A stretch of DNA of 64,000 nucleotides from Alteromonas sp047556435 (GTDB taxonomy: Bacteria > Pseudomonadota > Gammaproteobacteria > Enterobacterales > Alteromonadaceae), in the NCBI RefSeq assembly GCF_047556435.1, contig NZ_CP180210.1, forward strand, positions 3,410,001 to 3,474,000, written 5' to 3'. Shown in pieces: positions 17,905-26,697 of this stretch. The stretch's first letter is position 1. Every line of letters begins with the position of its first letter. The position numbers were made by a program, and so were the translations under genes. The notes beneath the pieces were generated by a model. The model saw nothing but the letters and a program-made list of their open reading frames with translations. It ran no database searches and was not told where the DNA came from.

Positions 17905-18909
17905 TTAACTGCTCATAAATCGGCGCTTAAATTCTTTCTTTCTTGCTTCAAGTTCGACCTCTGTTAGTCCGTTGCAGCGATGCGCTGCATGCGCATCCCA
18001 CCCAAACGGCCATCGTTTAAATTCATGTTGATGACAGGCAGGACAAGAACGCTTATGACCTACATTGGAAACAGGCTGCTTTTTCTTTTTTGTGGGTTTA
18101 GGCTTTGTCGGTTGTTTTGCCGGTGGACTATTTATCGGATCTACTTTTGGTATCCAAATAGCATCGCCTTTGTCTGGGTCACCAAAACAGATTCGCTCCT
18201 GTTCAGGCAAGCTTGCTACCCATGCGGCGCTATAGGCGTCCACTCTGTCGTGCATTGGCCCAAGGCACATATTGCCTACCTGTGCCCAGTCATCATCTGT
18301 TCTAGGCCAACTGGTGTAATGCGACATAGCAGACAGTTGCAATTCTGCCTGATTACCTTTGCTTTTATGGATATTTGCGACACCTAAATGTTTCACCGTC
18401 GCGTGAGGATATACTTCTATGCATTCGGCTACTTTGCTTAGCCGCTCGTTCAATGCAAAACCTAATAGCATGAATATTTGGTGGGCATGTGGCAGGTTTG
18501 GTATTGGCTTATCTGCATGTAGGTGAGCAATAGCCTTTGCCTTAATGGCTTCGAAATCGTCTATTGATGGAGTGGTGTAAGAGCTTATACCCGCCTTATC
18601 GAGCGCCTGCTCTGCAACTCTGCGTTTAAGACTATTATCTCTTGGCCGAAGCGGTGAATCGATACCTATTCGGATTGGGTTTAAATGAAATGATTCACAT
18701 ACCGTTTCTATGTAATTCGCAACATCGTTTGCAAATGCCTGATTCAGCTTGTCATGCAATGTTAATGCGTTGCCTAATCCTCTCGGTGGTTTTATTGGGT
18801 AACTGGCTAACGGAAACGGTAATAATCGCCCATTTTCTTTACTGCAAATAACCAAAGGCAGATACTTGCCTTTGGCACACGCGACATCGATACCAATAAA
18901 CACGTCCAT
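17905..18909 (-). CDS. DUF429 protein with C-terminal zinc-ribbon-like tail
   Basis: A 334-aa protein. The N-terminal ~260 residues look like DUF429, an RNase H-like fold: MDVFIGIDVACAKGKY (first acidic strand), IRIGIDSPLRP, VAECIEVYPHATVKHLG, and DRVDAYSAAWVAS near the end. These are the conserved acidic strands of the family. A Lys/Pro-rich linker leads to SCPACHQHEF, a single CxxC with His residues that may bind zinc. It lies 72 bp upstream of the WYL gene on the same strand. DUF429 genes are frequent in defence islands; the substrate is unknown. Confidence 0.7.
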   Translation of the reverse strand: MDVFIGIDVACAKGKYLPLVICSKENGRLLPFPLASYPIKPPRGLGNALTLHDKLNQAFANDVANYIETVCESFHLNPIRIGIDSPLRPRDNSLKRRVAEQALDKAGISSYTTPSIDDFEAIKAKAIAHLHADKPIPNLPHAHQIFMLLGFALNERLSKVAECIEVYPHATVKHLGVANIHKSKGNQAELQLSAMSHYTSWPRTDDDWAQVGNMCLGPMHDRVDAYSAAWVASLPEQERICFGDPDKGDAIWIPKVDPINSPPAKQPTKPKPTKKKKQPVSNVGHKRSCPACHQHEFKRWPFGWDAHAAHRCNGLTEVELEARKKEFKRRFMSS

Positions 18910-19038
18910 GTTTATCTCACCTTATACTCTAGAGTTAAAAATCGAACTTTAAGACAATACTACACGATTGGAATTAATACCCAATCTAGGCATTGCCCGA
19001 GTTACTATATCGAGATTACTCACCAAGGATGTTTGATT

Positions 19039-19797
19039 ATGCCAAGGAAAAATACTTCTTTTGCTGACCTTCTATTGCTAGCGCCTTGGTGGGTTTCCGT
19101 TGTAACTGCAGTAATCACCTATTTTTTGATGGGCCGTTTACTACCCTCTATCGAAACCGAAAACCAGATTATCAACATGGTTTTTAAGGCTCTTGCTGTT
19201 CCTGCTCCATTTTTCGCATTTTTCATATTACTCATCGCGCCTTTTTCGTTTTTCAATTCACGACGCAAGGCTAAGCAACTAGATACTCAAAAGAGCATTG
19301 AGACCATTCGACAACTGCACTGGCGCAATTTTGAAGAGTTAGTCGCAGAAGCGTATCGCAGACAAGGTTATCGAGTGTCAGAAGGCGAGTTTGGTGCAGA
19401 CGGTGGTATCGACCTGGAATTGAGAAAAAGCGATGAATGGGTGCTTGTACAATGTAAACAGTGGAAAGCCCAAAAAGTCGGCGTGAGAGTGATACGTGAG
19501 ATGTTCGGTGTGCTCTCGGCAAGTAATGCAGATAAGGTAATTGTTCTTAGTTCGGGTAGGTTTACCCCACAGGCAATCGATTTCGCATCTGACAAGCCAA
19601 TCGTACTCGTTGACGGCAACGAACTACTTTCCTTTATCCATGATGTGCAAACGGAACCCAAAGTAGAAACGACAAAACAGACCGATTGTCCGAGATGCGG
19701 TAGTGAGCTTGTAGAGCGGCAAGCGAAGCGTGGTCCCAATGCGGGCAATATTTTTCTGGGCTGTTCCGGATTCCCAAAGTGCTGTTACACCGAATAG
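19039..19797 (+). CDS. Membrane-anchored Mrr-type restriction endonuclease
   Basis: About 252 aa. Two N-terminal membrane helices (about residues 14-34 and 48-72) are followed by a Mrr_cat nuclease domain: RNFEELVAEAYRRQGY, GADGGIDLEL and LVQCKQWK, the D...QxK catalytic signature. The C-terminus is a topoisomerase-type zinc finger (CPRCGSELVERQ ... GCSGFPKC). The ATG at 19039 is preferred over the TTG at 19033 because AAGGAT lies at proper distance. Mrr enzymes cut modified or foreign DNA, and the membrane anchor suggests action at the site of DNA entry (inference). It is divergent from the DUF429 gene. Confidence 0.87.
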   Translation: MPRKNTSFADLLLLAPWWVSVVTAVITYFLMGRLLPSIETENQIINMVFKALAVPAPFFAFFILLIAPFSFFNSRRKAKQLDTQKSIETIRQLHWRNFEELVAEAYRRQGYRVSEGEFGADGGIDLELRKSDEWVLVQCKQWKAQKVGVRVIREMFGVLSASNADKVIVLSSGRFTPQAIDFASDKPIVLVDGNELLSFIHDVQTEPKVETTKQTDCPRCGSELVERQAKRGPNAGNIFLGCSGFPKCCYTE

Positions 19798-19892
19798 CTC
19801 CGAGCCGAATAGGCTACGTAAGTCGAGAGTCTTAGTTACTGAGAGCATTGATGAAGTATCAATCTGAGTTAGCTCAGATGTACTAGCTCAGC

Positions 19893-20543
19893 TCAGAACT
19901 GATCTTGCTCTTCGTTGAGTTTATTTTCAAAATCAATATCAATTTTTAAACCTCCGAGTATAAAATCATTCTTTGGACGAGTTCTAGCAACATGTTTATT
20001 CTTGATGAATTTATTAAGTACATTTTTATTTATCCGAAAACCTCTGAGTTGCTCAACATGTATTCGCTTGATAGTTGTTATAACGTTCTGGAGACTAGGA
20101 TTTTGGCCTTTCTTTAGAAGAATGTCCAAGGTCGTATGAATAAGATCATCATCTTTCAATTGGTCAAAGAGTTCTAAAACTCGGAAATCATCAAGAAAAG
20201 CAGTTTTTGCTAGCTTACGCCGTAACTTTGCCAATCTCCTCAGTTTATCTGTGGTTGCAGTTGGAAGATCAATTCTCTCTAAAAAGAGTTGTGAGATAGA
20301 ATCTAACTGCAATGCTTGTGCATGATTTTCCTCTAAATCTTCGAGAGCGTCCATGATCTTTGCGGCAGCTTTGTTAATCTTTCTGACTTTTCGGCTAGCT
20401 TGCTCTACTAGCTGTTCATCATCTGAAAAACGCATTATTTTATTGCTAAGTCTTTCTGGACGCCGTTTAAAGCTCCTTACATCTCTCATTTTTTCTCGCA
20501 CTAACTCCTGTTCAAGCTGCTTGTCGCTATCCCTGTAACCCAT
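19893..20543 (-). CDS. Hypothetical helical protein, 216 aa
   Basis: Not recognised. Very rich in Lys, Arg, Asp and Glu, with heptad-like helices (about residues 30-130), for example KVRKINKAAAKIMDALEDLEEN, so probably an all-helical, possibly nucleic-acid-binding protein. No signal peptide, membrane segment or catalytic motif. Leftward, 58 bp downstream of the DUF2787 gene, so it may be the last gene of the recombinase-ATPase module. Confidence 0.55.
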   Translation of the reverse strand: MGYRDSDKQLEQELVREKMRDVRSFKRRPERLSNKIMRFSDDEQLVEQASRKVRKINKAAAKIMDALEDLEENHAQALQLDSISQLFLERIDLPTATTDKLRRLAKLRRKLAKTAFLDDFRVLELFDQLKDDDLIHTTLDILLKKGQNPSLQNVITTIKRIHVEQLRGFRINKNVLNKFIKNKHVARTRPKNDFILGGLKIDIDFENKLNEEQDQF

Positions 20544-20601
20544 TTCTAAAATTCTCTCATTAAACTAAAAAAGGGGCTCTGTGCCCTTACATGACATTTT
20601 A

Positions 20602-21015
20602 CTAATCAGACTCTGATACTATTGTTTCGAAGGGATTGAGCGCAACCAGATAATGCAGAAAATTACCTTCCCATATCCGGTAGATATCGTAGCCAGTCTC
20701 GATTGGGAATATACCGTGCAGATTTTGAAATACCCCACTCTGAAAGTCGAAGTCCAACTCTTTAACGAGCTCAGCAAACGGCCCAATACCGATATAGGCA
20801 AAGTCAGTGATGTAGATGATGTCAAATGCATCACCTCTCCTTTCCAGTCGGATTTCGACTGGATGAAAGCCGCCTGTTTCGGCCGAGTAACTTGGATCGC
20901 GGAAGTTAAGTGTGACTGCTGACGTAGAGACTGACACATTGCCTAGCTCTTCAGTCAGAGCCGCAGTGAAACGCTGGGATACTGGCAGCGCCAAGTCCTT
21001 ATAGTTAATATCCAT
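20602..21015 (-). CDS. DUF2787 family protein
   Basis: A 137-aa protein with the DUF2787 pattern: TAVTLNFRDPSYSAETGGFHPVEIRL-type central strands (AVTLNFRDPSYSAETGG), then FDIIYITDFAYIG and a C-terminal YDIYRIWEGNFLHY. DUF2787 genes are known from integrative elements and plasmids of Vibrio, Shewanella and Alteromonas, without an assigned activity. A good ribosome site (AAGGTG) precedes the start. It lies in a leftward module with the DUF6641-like, AAA and recombinase genes. Confidence 0.8.
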   Translation of the reverse strand: MDINYKDLALPVSQRFTAALTEELGNVSVSTSAVTLNFRDPSYSAETGGFHPVEIRLERRGDAFDIIYITDFAYIGIGPFAELVKELDFDFQSGVFQNLHGIFPIETGYDIYRIWEGNFLHYLVALNPFETIVSESD

Positions 21016-21112
21016 AAATACACCTTTGAAATTTTGAAATAAAACGCCCTAACAGCGTGGCTTACTAATTTAAATAAACACTGCTGAAAGGGCGGACTGA
21101 GGGAGTTGTGTT

Positions 21113-21580
21113 TTAGCTTTTAGGTTTGGCAGATTGTTTCTGGTTGGCGGACTTTTTCGTGCCTTTGGCCGGTGCGAGCAGATACGTATCAAGCTCACCT
21201 TTTTCAACCGCCTGAATCACTGTTGCGATTGTCTCAGGGATCTTACTGGCTTCACCGACATCAATTGCGGGCTTCCCGGTATCAAACTCTACCGGTTTGT
21301 TGTTGACCTTAACTTCTAAGTAAAAGTGACCATCACTGTCGTAGTACCAAGGCCGAACCGTGATTTGACGGCGCTCTTTTTTGCGCTCACCAGTTTCTGG
21401 GTCTTTGACCACTTTCTCGCGATAGGCTTCGAAAGGCCGTCTTTCGATCATGCATGTTGCCATCTCCTGCTGCTGCTCCAGCTTCTCGATTAGCTTCATG
21501 CGTTTGCCGATGACGGGCGGCTTGGACTCAAGTTTTGGACGAGCGGTGACCTTGAGCGAACTCAATATTGATGTAGTCAT
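21113..21580 (-). CDS. DUF6641-like protein
   Basis: A 155-aa protein opening MTTSILSSLKVTARPKLES with a Lys-rich tail (PAKGTKKSANQKQ). The middle holds short beta segments (ITVRPWYYDSDGHFYLEVK). It resembles small DUF6641 proteins found on island modules with DUF2787 and AAA ATPases; I hold the family name loosely. It starts 18 bp after the ATPase stop, with GAGGTAA upstream, so it is in one operon with it. Confidence 0.6.
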   Translation of the reverse strand: MTTSILSSLKVTARPKLESKPPVIGKRMKLIEKLEQQQEMATCMIERRPFEAYREKVVKDPETGERKKERRQITVRPWYYDSDGHFYLEVKVNNKPVEFDTGKPAIDVGEASKIPETIATVIQAVEKGELDTYLLAPAKGTKKSANQKQSAKPKS

Positions 21581-21598
21581 GTTGTTTACCTCGTTGGG

Positions 21599-23623
21599 TT
21601 AGTTAGGGCGAATAAAGCCCATTTGGGGTTTGGTTTGCTTGCGCTGGTTTTCTTCTGCCAACAGGGTGATAGCAGAAAGTCTGTGATTTTGTTTGGTTCT
21701 AAACTGTTTGCGTCTTGCCAGAATGGCAAAGTCGCCTGGCGTGAGTTGGGTTAGCTCAGCCAGAGCCTGTTGCTCAGCTCTCTCAACCGTTTTGATACCG
21801 AGCGATTGCTTGTACAACTGAAGCATTTGATCGAACGTTAGATACGTACATTGGAGTTTGAAGTCGAAGCGCCTGAGCACAGCGTGGTCAAGTCGGCTTT
21901 CAAGGTTGGTCGCTGCGAAAAGCGGTTGTGAGCACGATTCAATCTGAGTAAGCAGCTCGTTCACCAATTGCAGCTCATGATGAGCAGTTAACGACTCACG
22001 ATTAGTGAGTAAGCTATCTACCTCGTCTAAAAGGATCATCTTTTCGTCGGTGTGCGCTGCTTCAAATATGGCGGCAATGTTTTGCTCACTCTCGCCCACC
22101 CATTTGCTAAGCACATCAGAGGCTTTTACGTGAATAAGCTCACGGTGATGTTGTTCTGCTAGATGATGGACGAACGCTGTTTTGCCAGTACCCGGTGGCC
22201 CTGATAGCAACACACGTACTGAAGAATCATTATCTAGCGCTTGCTGGATGTCATTAAGGTAGCTTCTGGACTGCTTGATGTTAAATAGTGAAAAGTCGAA
22301 CTTCAGTGCATGCTGATACTGAGGTTTGCTTTCCCACTGTCCGGCTGCACGCAACGTTGCCTCAACCGTTTCGTATATAACGTTCTCCGCTTCGGTGTGC
22401 GCTGTATAGAGGGTTTTAGCTACATGTGCAGCATTTGCTATAACGGCAGGCGAAACGTTGTTCAAGCGCGTTACCGTTCGTTTAAAGTCCGAGGACAACG
22501 ACAAGCCTTTGAAGTGTGGCTTACAAATGGCCGCGATATCTTCCGGTGTTGGTCGTGGTACTTCAGTGACAAGTTTGAAACGCCGAATAAAGCTGGGCTC
22601 CAGATAATCAATGTGATTGGTTATCCAGATACACGGAATATCATTATCTTCTATCAATCGCTGGAGGTGCTCCTTGCTGTACTGGTAGCTGGCTTGTTCA
22701 AAAATAGTTTCGCATTCATCAACCAGTAGCAGTGATCTTGAGCTGCTTGATAGCAAGTTACTGATCATCGATAGGTAGCGTAAACGCTCCTTATCTGGAT
22801 ACTTAGTCTCGAAATCATCGGTACTTTTCGTCTCATTCAGTGCCGTCGACCTAACCTCGTAAAGTACATGACCAAGCTCTTTGGCCAGCGTACGGGCAAG
22901 CTCCGTTTTGCCGGTACCGGATTCACCGTAAAGCAATACATTGGTGCCTTTGAGCGCTTGTTTCACGGCCGATTTGAGATAGCCTCTTATGCGAATCCCA
23001 TCAACTTGTGGAAACGCGCTTAAGCTAAATTGCGCAGTTTGGCTTCTATGCAGTAACGGGGCGATGAGCTGCTGTTTGTTTTCAACTTTCTGCATGAGCA
23101 GACTATGTAACAGGTAGTCCGGTAGCTCATCACCAAACAGTACATTCAGATTGGGCTTTCGTAATATGCCAGCTCGGGTAAGTTGCTTCAGCGTGCGCTC
23201 GTAATCATCCTGTGTAAGCTTGCATATATCCTGTAGTAAGGTACTCACCTGCGCATAATGTAACTGCCCGACCAACAGGTCTGAGAACTGTAGAAAAGCA
23301 GGATTGGCGTGCGCGACAACAATATACTCAATAATAAGAGCAGCGTTCTTCGCTAATGCCAGCTCTCTCTCAATAAACTGGCAATTGGTAACACAAAGCT
23401 GTGTGGTTGCTGGGCGCTTGTCACTGATAGAAAAGAAGTTAATCGCACTGCGTTTTGAGTTTACTTTTAGCTGATCACCGACTAATTGACGTTGTCCGGC
23501 TATAGCGCAAAGAATGTTAGCATCCAGCAGATCGCTGTCGGGCTTATCTATATAGCCAAGAAGTCTTTTTGCCCATGAGCACGCGAGATAATTGAGCTTA
23601 TACCGTTCTCGAAACCTATTCAT
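21599..23623 (-). CDS. Double-AAA ATPase coupled to a recombinase
   Basis: About 674 aa with two AAA modules. Module 1 has Walker A GESGTGKTE (about residue 236) and Walker B LLVDECETIF (about 303). Module 2 has Walker A GPPGTGKTA (about 478), the pore-loop region KWVGESEQNI, and Walker B ILLDEVDSLL (about 531), with ATN and RRF following. Module 2 looks like classic FtsH/katanin/Vps4-type AAA. The N-terminal ~200 residues are a separate domain. The start ATG at 23623 overlaps the recombinase stop (ATGAATAG) and has AGGTGAT upstream, so translation is coupled; the frame extends further upstream but without a better site. Function is unknown; a remodeller acting with the recombinase is inference. 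Confidence 0.8.
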   Translation of the reverse strand: MNRFRERYKLNYLACSWAKRLLGYIDKPDSDLLDANILCAIAGQRQLVGDQLKVNSKRSAINFFSISDKRPATTQLCVTNCQFIERELALAKNAALIIEYIVVAHANPAFLQFSDLLVGQLHYAQVSTLLQDICKLTQDDYERTLKQLTRAGILRKPNLNVLFGDELPDYLLHSLLMQKVENKQQLIAPLLHRSQTAQFSLSAFPQVDGIRIRGYLKSAVKQALKGTNVLLYGESGTGKTELARTLAKELGHVLYEVRSTALNETKSTDDFETKYPDKERLRYLSMISNLLSSSSRSLLLVDECETIFEQASYQYSKEHLQRLIEDNDIPCIWITNHIDYLEPSFIRRFKLVTEVPRPTPEDIAAICKPHFKGLSLSSDFKRTVTRLNNVSPAVIANAAHVAKTLYTAHTEAENVIYETVEATLRAAGQWESKPQYQHALKFDFSLFNIKQSRSYLNDIQQALDNDSSVRVLLSGPPGTGKTAFVHHLAEQHHRELIHVKASDVLSKWVGESEQNIAAIFEAAHTDEKMILLDEVDSLLTNRESLTAHHELQLVNELLTQIESCSQPLFAATNLESRLDHAVLRRFDFKLQCTYLTFDQMLQLYKQSLGIKTVERAEQQALAELTQLTPGDFAILARRKQFRTKQNHRLSAITLLAEENQRKQTKPQMGFIRPN

Positions 23624-24533
23624 ATTTATCACCTTCGCTATTGTAAGCAAGGTTGGCCGCAGCAGTCTTCATCACTTTCTCATGGCGTTTGTCGTACACG
23701 ACGGTAGTGGATACATCAGCGTGGCCTGCCATCTGACGTGCGGTGTTTAAATCAACATTTTGCTCAAGAAGGCGGGTAATGAAGGTACGGCGCAAGTCAT
23801 GAGGAGATACGCCTTCTACACCAATAGAAGCCAGTGTCTTTCGTACCAGTGAGTAGATGAAACTCGCTGAAAGCGGGCTTTCTAATTGAACGTGACCGCC
23901 TCTGGCGATACGAACAAATAATGGCCCCCGCCCAGTACCTCTGATTAAGAGCCATTGACTGACATCCCGTTTCACCCAGTCTGGCAAATATACAATTCGG
24001 CTTTTATTGCCTTTGCCCTGTCGGACGAATAGCGTCTTGTTCTCTGGTGAATAGTCGGCATACGCGAGTGCAACCAGCTCACTACGCCTTAGTCCCGTGC
24101 CCAGTAACACCGAGAAAATGGTACTGTCACGAATGCCAATAAGTGATTCATTTCTACTCAATGTATCGAATAGCTTTTCGACCTGTATGACGGATAATGG
24201 CGTGCCACGGTGACTACCATGTTTCACCTTTGATATTGTCTGGAGTTGTAAAGCCTGCATTTCAGGTGCTTTACCAGACATAACCGCTATTTTTACGATA
24301 TTGCGTATCGCTGCCATGGCTCTGTTGATTGAGCGTGCAGACCAGCCTTTCTTAAGCAATAACGCTTGAATGTGGCTGGCCTGTTGGTAATCGATAGCAG
24401 CAAATAGCTGTGCCCTACGCTGTTCAGGCCAATTAAGAAGTTCTGCAATGCTATTTAGCTGTGATGCGATGGAGCGCTGACTATTGGGCGCAAGTCGCCC
24501 TAAGTACAGCGTGTAAGGACATGCTGTATCCAT
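23616..24533 (-). CDS. Tyrosine recombinase (second integrase-like gene)
   Basis: A 305-aa lambda-integrase-family recombinase. An N-terminal SAM-like core-binding domain (1-110) leads to the catalytic domain with GLRRSELVAL (Arg I), GKGNKSRIV (Lys), SPHDLRRTF (HxxR), MAGHADVST (His) and the Tyr nucleophile in VVYDKRHEK. All catalytic residues are present, so it should be active. It is 23-27 kb from either island end, so it is unlikely to be the island integrase. Its tight coupling to the AAA ATPase suggests a dedicated two-component module. An integrated sub-element or a circularisation/resolution role are alternatives. Confidence 0.88.
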   Translation of the reverse strand: MDTACPYTLYLGRLAPNSQRSIASQLNSIAELLNWPEQRRAQLFAAIDYQQASHIQALLLKKGWSARSINRAMAAIRNIVKIAVMSGKAPEMQALQLQTISKVKHGSHRGTPLSVIQVEKLFDTLSRNESLIGIRDSTIFSVLLGTGLRRSELVALAYADYSPENKTLFVRQGKGNKSRIVYLPDWVKRDVSQWLLIRGTGRGPLFVRIARGGHVQLESPLSASFIYSLVRKTLASIGVEGVSPHDLRRTFITRLLEQNVDLNTARQMAGHADVSTTVVYDKRHEKVMKTAAANLAYNSEGDKYE

Positions 24534-24715
24534 GTGTTTGTTCCGATTATGACGTTATATGAATGATGGGCTTGGGTTGCTTTAATAAGCAAAAGACAGA
24601 ATAGCAGTGGGTATTAGGCAGATATACGGTGATTTTGTACCGCTTTGGGTGAGATAAAAAGGAGTATATAGCTTTAAGGTTAACGATCAGTTTAGCGTCA
24701 ATATTTATACTTACT

Positions 24716-25342
24716 TTAAGCTTCTTTCCATTTCTTAGTAAGATCGAACTTACTAAACCTTCCATTCAACCGGATATGGACGATTTGCGAGTCATCTGAT
24801 AACAAAACTTCATTAGCATTGTAATCAAAATTTTGCCTGTTATTTGCGGAATTAAGCTCACAGATCTCGGTACAAGTTATATAAAAAAAACTATGCAATC
24901 GATTCAATGCCTGTATGAGGCCTTTTGTATCGATATCTAAATTTACTTTCTTTGATATCTCTAGCAAACTTTCCTTTTCTAAATACTCTACTCCACTAGG
25001 AACCTGCCTTCTATCATGTAGAAACAGCATCCCGCCGTCACCCACGCTAGACATTCTGTATTTTGATTTTTCGACTAACAGAAAGACTGGCTCAAAGTAC
25101 TGATTTTCAAGCAGGTCATAGACCAAATAAGCTAGTCTTAATTCTTGAGCTGTCAATCGAGGATTATGCATCAAGTTATGCAAATAAAGATTTGAAGGCA
25201 GTTTCGACATTTTCATTCGACTTAAGGTAGTCACAATCCCATCATCCTCAATGCCAATTCCCGTGGCGTCTTCGAAAAGCAGCCTCCTATTAATATCTGG
25301 CACAAGTTTAAGTGGGTTATTGCTTGTTCCTATTTTATTCAT
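24716..25342 (-). CDS. Hypothetical protein, 208 aa
   Basis: Not recognised. Opens MNKIGTSNNPLKLVPDIN with GGAG upstream. It is predicted soluble, mixed alpha/beta, with a Leu/Tyr-rich helix (AQELRLAYLVYDLLEN) and a C-terminal Lys tail. It could be a plasmid-type replication or partition helper, given the Rep-like genes on the other side of a 270-bp gap, but nothing in the sequence proves it. Confidence 0.5.
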   Translation of the reverse strand: MNKIGTSNNPLKLVPDINRRLLFEDATGIGIEDDGIVTTLSRMKMSKLPSNLYLHNLMHNPRLTAQELRLAYLVYDLLENQYFEPVFLLVEKSKYRMSSVGDGGMLFLHDRRQVPSGVEYLEKESLLEISKKVNLDIDTKGLIQALNRLHSFFYITCTEICELNSANNRQNFDYNANEVLLSDDSQIVHIRLNGRFSKFDLTKKWKEA

Positions 25343-25614
25343 CTATTAACTCCGAACTTTTCAAAAAAACAAAATTAAGATTATCTCAACAAAAACATAT
25401 GGTTACAACAAAACTGTTGGCTAAAAAGATGCATAACGCGAAAACTTAACTTCCTCACGCACCAAAATCAACTGTAACCCATTGTATTTAATGGATTTAT
25501 TAGCATTTTATCTGCATCGATACTTTGTACTGTTAGGCAGAACTCATTCCTTCAAATTTCTAATACTATCGGTGTGTGCATTGGGCACTAAGCTTATCGG
25601 TACAGGAGAAGATG

Positions 25615-26472
25615 ATGAGTATAAAAAATCTTAAAAAGCAAAAAAAGAAGAGCTTAAAGAAGGTTAATGCTGCTAAAAAAGCTTCGACTACGAAGTCTTC
25701 AAAGATGAAGTCGACTATCAAGCCTAAGAAAAAGCGAAGCTCTGAAGAGGTATCAAATGATTTGGAGATAATGCCAACTTCAGCTGGGGTCACGAAACTT
25801 GGTCATTCTATAGAAAATGTCCATGAGGAATGGTGGGAAGAACTAAGCGATTATATCGATGCTTCAAAAACCTTTGATCGTGAAATATGGGAAAATATAA
25901 GAAGTACAATCACTGCAGGCAAACTAACGCTTGAGCGTTTAGTTGCTAAGTGCGTCAGAGATCAGCTTCCAAAACGTTACAAAATGACACAGGGAGAGTT
26001 TTTTGGAGAGTTTTTCGGACTAAAGGACTACCAAGTCAGCAAAATGGTAAGCAGGGACAGGATACGGGCTTTGATTACTGACACTTTGATGGACGGCGAT
26101 TACATAAAGGATGCCTTAGTGGATAAGATTTCGGCATTCTCTAAGAAGAACGTATCTGAAAATTTACTAATAGATACTCTAATGGAGCTTTGTGAAGACA
26201 ATAGCCTTAAATATCCAAGTGTTGCCCAGTACGAAAGCCGAGTAGTGAGCATTCTGACTGAAAATGAACACCGCTCCCGATTACAACAAGAAAGAGAGAG
26301 TTATTTGCGCAATTACGATTTGAATGCAGTTGAAAACAGTCAAATTGCAGACAGCGAAGGAGAAAAAGTATCCGGCATAACTAAGATAGCTCAGGAAGGA
26401 GTCCTATCAGAAATACTCATCCAATTATCGGCTATCCAGCAATCCTTGAAAAGGTTAGAAGGTGATAATTAA
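25615..26472 (+). CDS. Lys-rich-tailed protein upstream of Rep-like gene
   Basis: About 285 aa. The start at ATG 25615 (second of two adjacent ATGs) suits the AGGAGA site; the frame extends to 25576. The first ~50 residues are extremely Lys/Ser/Ala-rich (KKQKKKSLKKVNAAKK), as in unstructured DNA-binding tails. The rest is helical, with TQGEFFGEFFGLKDYQVSKM, a segment that looks like a helix-turn-helix, and a C-terminal amphipathic helix. No family recognised. It lies 225 bp upstream of the Rep-like gene on the same strand. A DNA-binding role in replication or partition is a reasonable guess only. Confidence 0.55.
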   Translation: MSIKNLKKQKKKSLKKVNAAKKASTTKSSKMKSTIKPKKKRSSEEVSNDLEIMPTSAGVTKLGHSIENVHEEWWEELSDYIDASKTFDREIWENIRSTITAGKLTLERLVAKCVRDQLPKRYKMTQGEFFGEFFGLKDYQVSKMVSRDRIRALITDTLMDGDYIKDALVDKISAFSKKNVSENLLIDTLMELCEDNSLKYPSVAQYESRVVSILTENEHRSRLQQERESYLRNYDLNAVENSQIADSEGEKVSGITKIAQEGVLSEILIQLSAIQQSLKRLEGDN

Positions 26473-26485
26473 GTAACACTAAATA

Positions 26486-26522
26486 TTGCGAGTTCGCAAC
26501 TATCCCTTTTGCGAACTCGCAA
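26486..26522. repeat. 14-bp perfect inverted repeat before Rep-like gene
   Basis: TTGCGAGTTCGCAA (26486-26499) and its exact complement (26509-26522) flank a 9-base spacer. Each arm is itself nearly palindromic. It lies 13 bp past the stop of the Lys-rich protein and 175 bp before the Rep-like gene. It could be a terminator without U-tract, a Rep binding site or a rolling-circle nick hairpin. Confidence 0.6.
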
Positions 26523-26697
26523 ACTAGCGAAATTGACTTTCGGGGGGATAGCTTAATGAACAGGCACTTGATTAAAATATCAATTTACATGGATATTCAT
26601 AAAGTTCGCGTCTGTAATACCACTGTAACTATCTCATTTATATAGACATACATATACATAGTAGATTAATAGTTCTATGTATTAGAAAGGTGTTTAG

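Noticed and set aside
23616..24533. Second recombinase as the island integrase
   Set aside because: Too far from either junction and part of an operon; the 428-aa gene near the right end is a better candidate.
24547..24765. 72-codon ORF on the minus strand
   Set aside because: Overlaps the end of the 208-aa gene in another frame and lacks a ribosome site.
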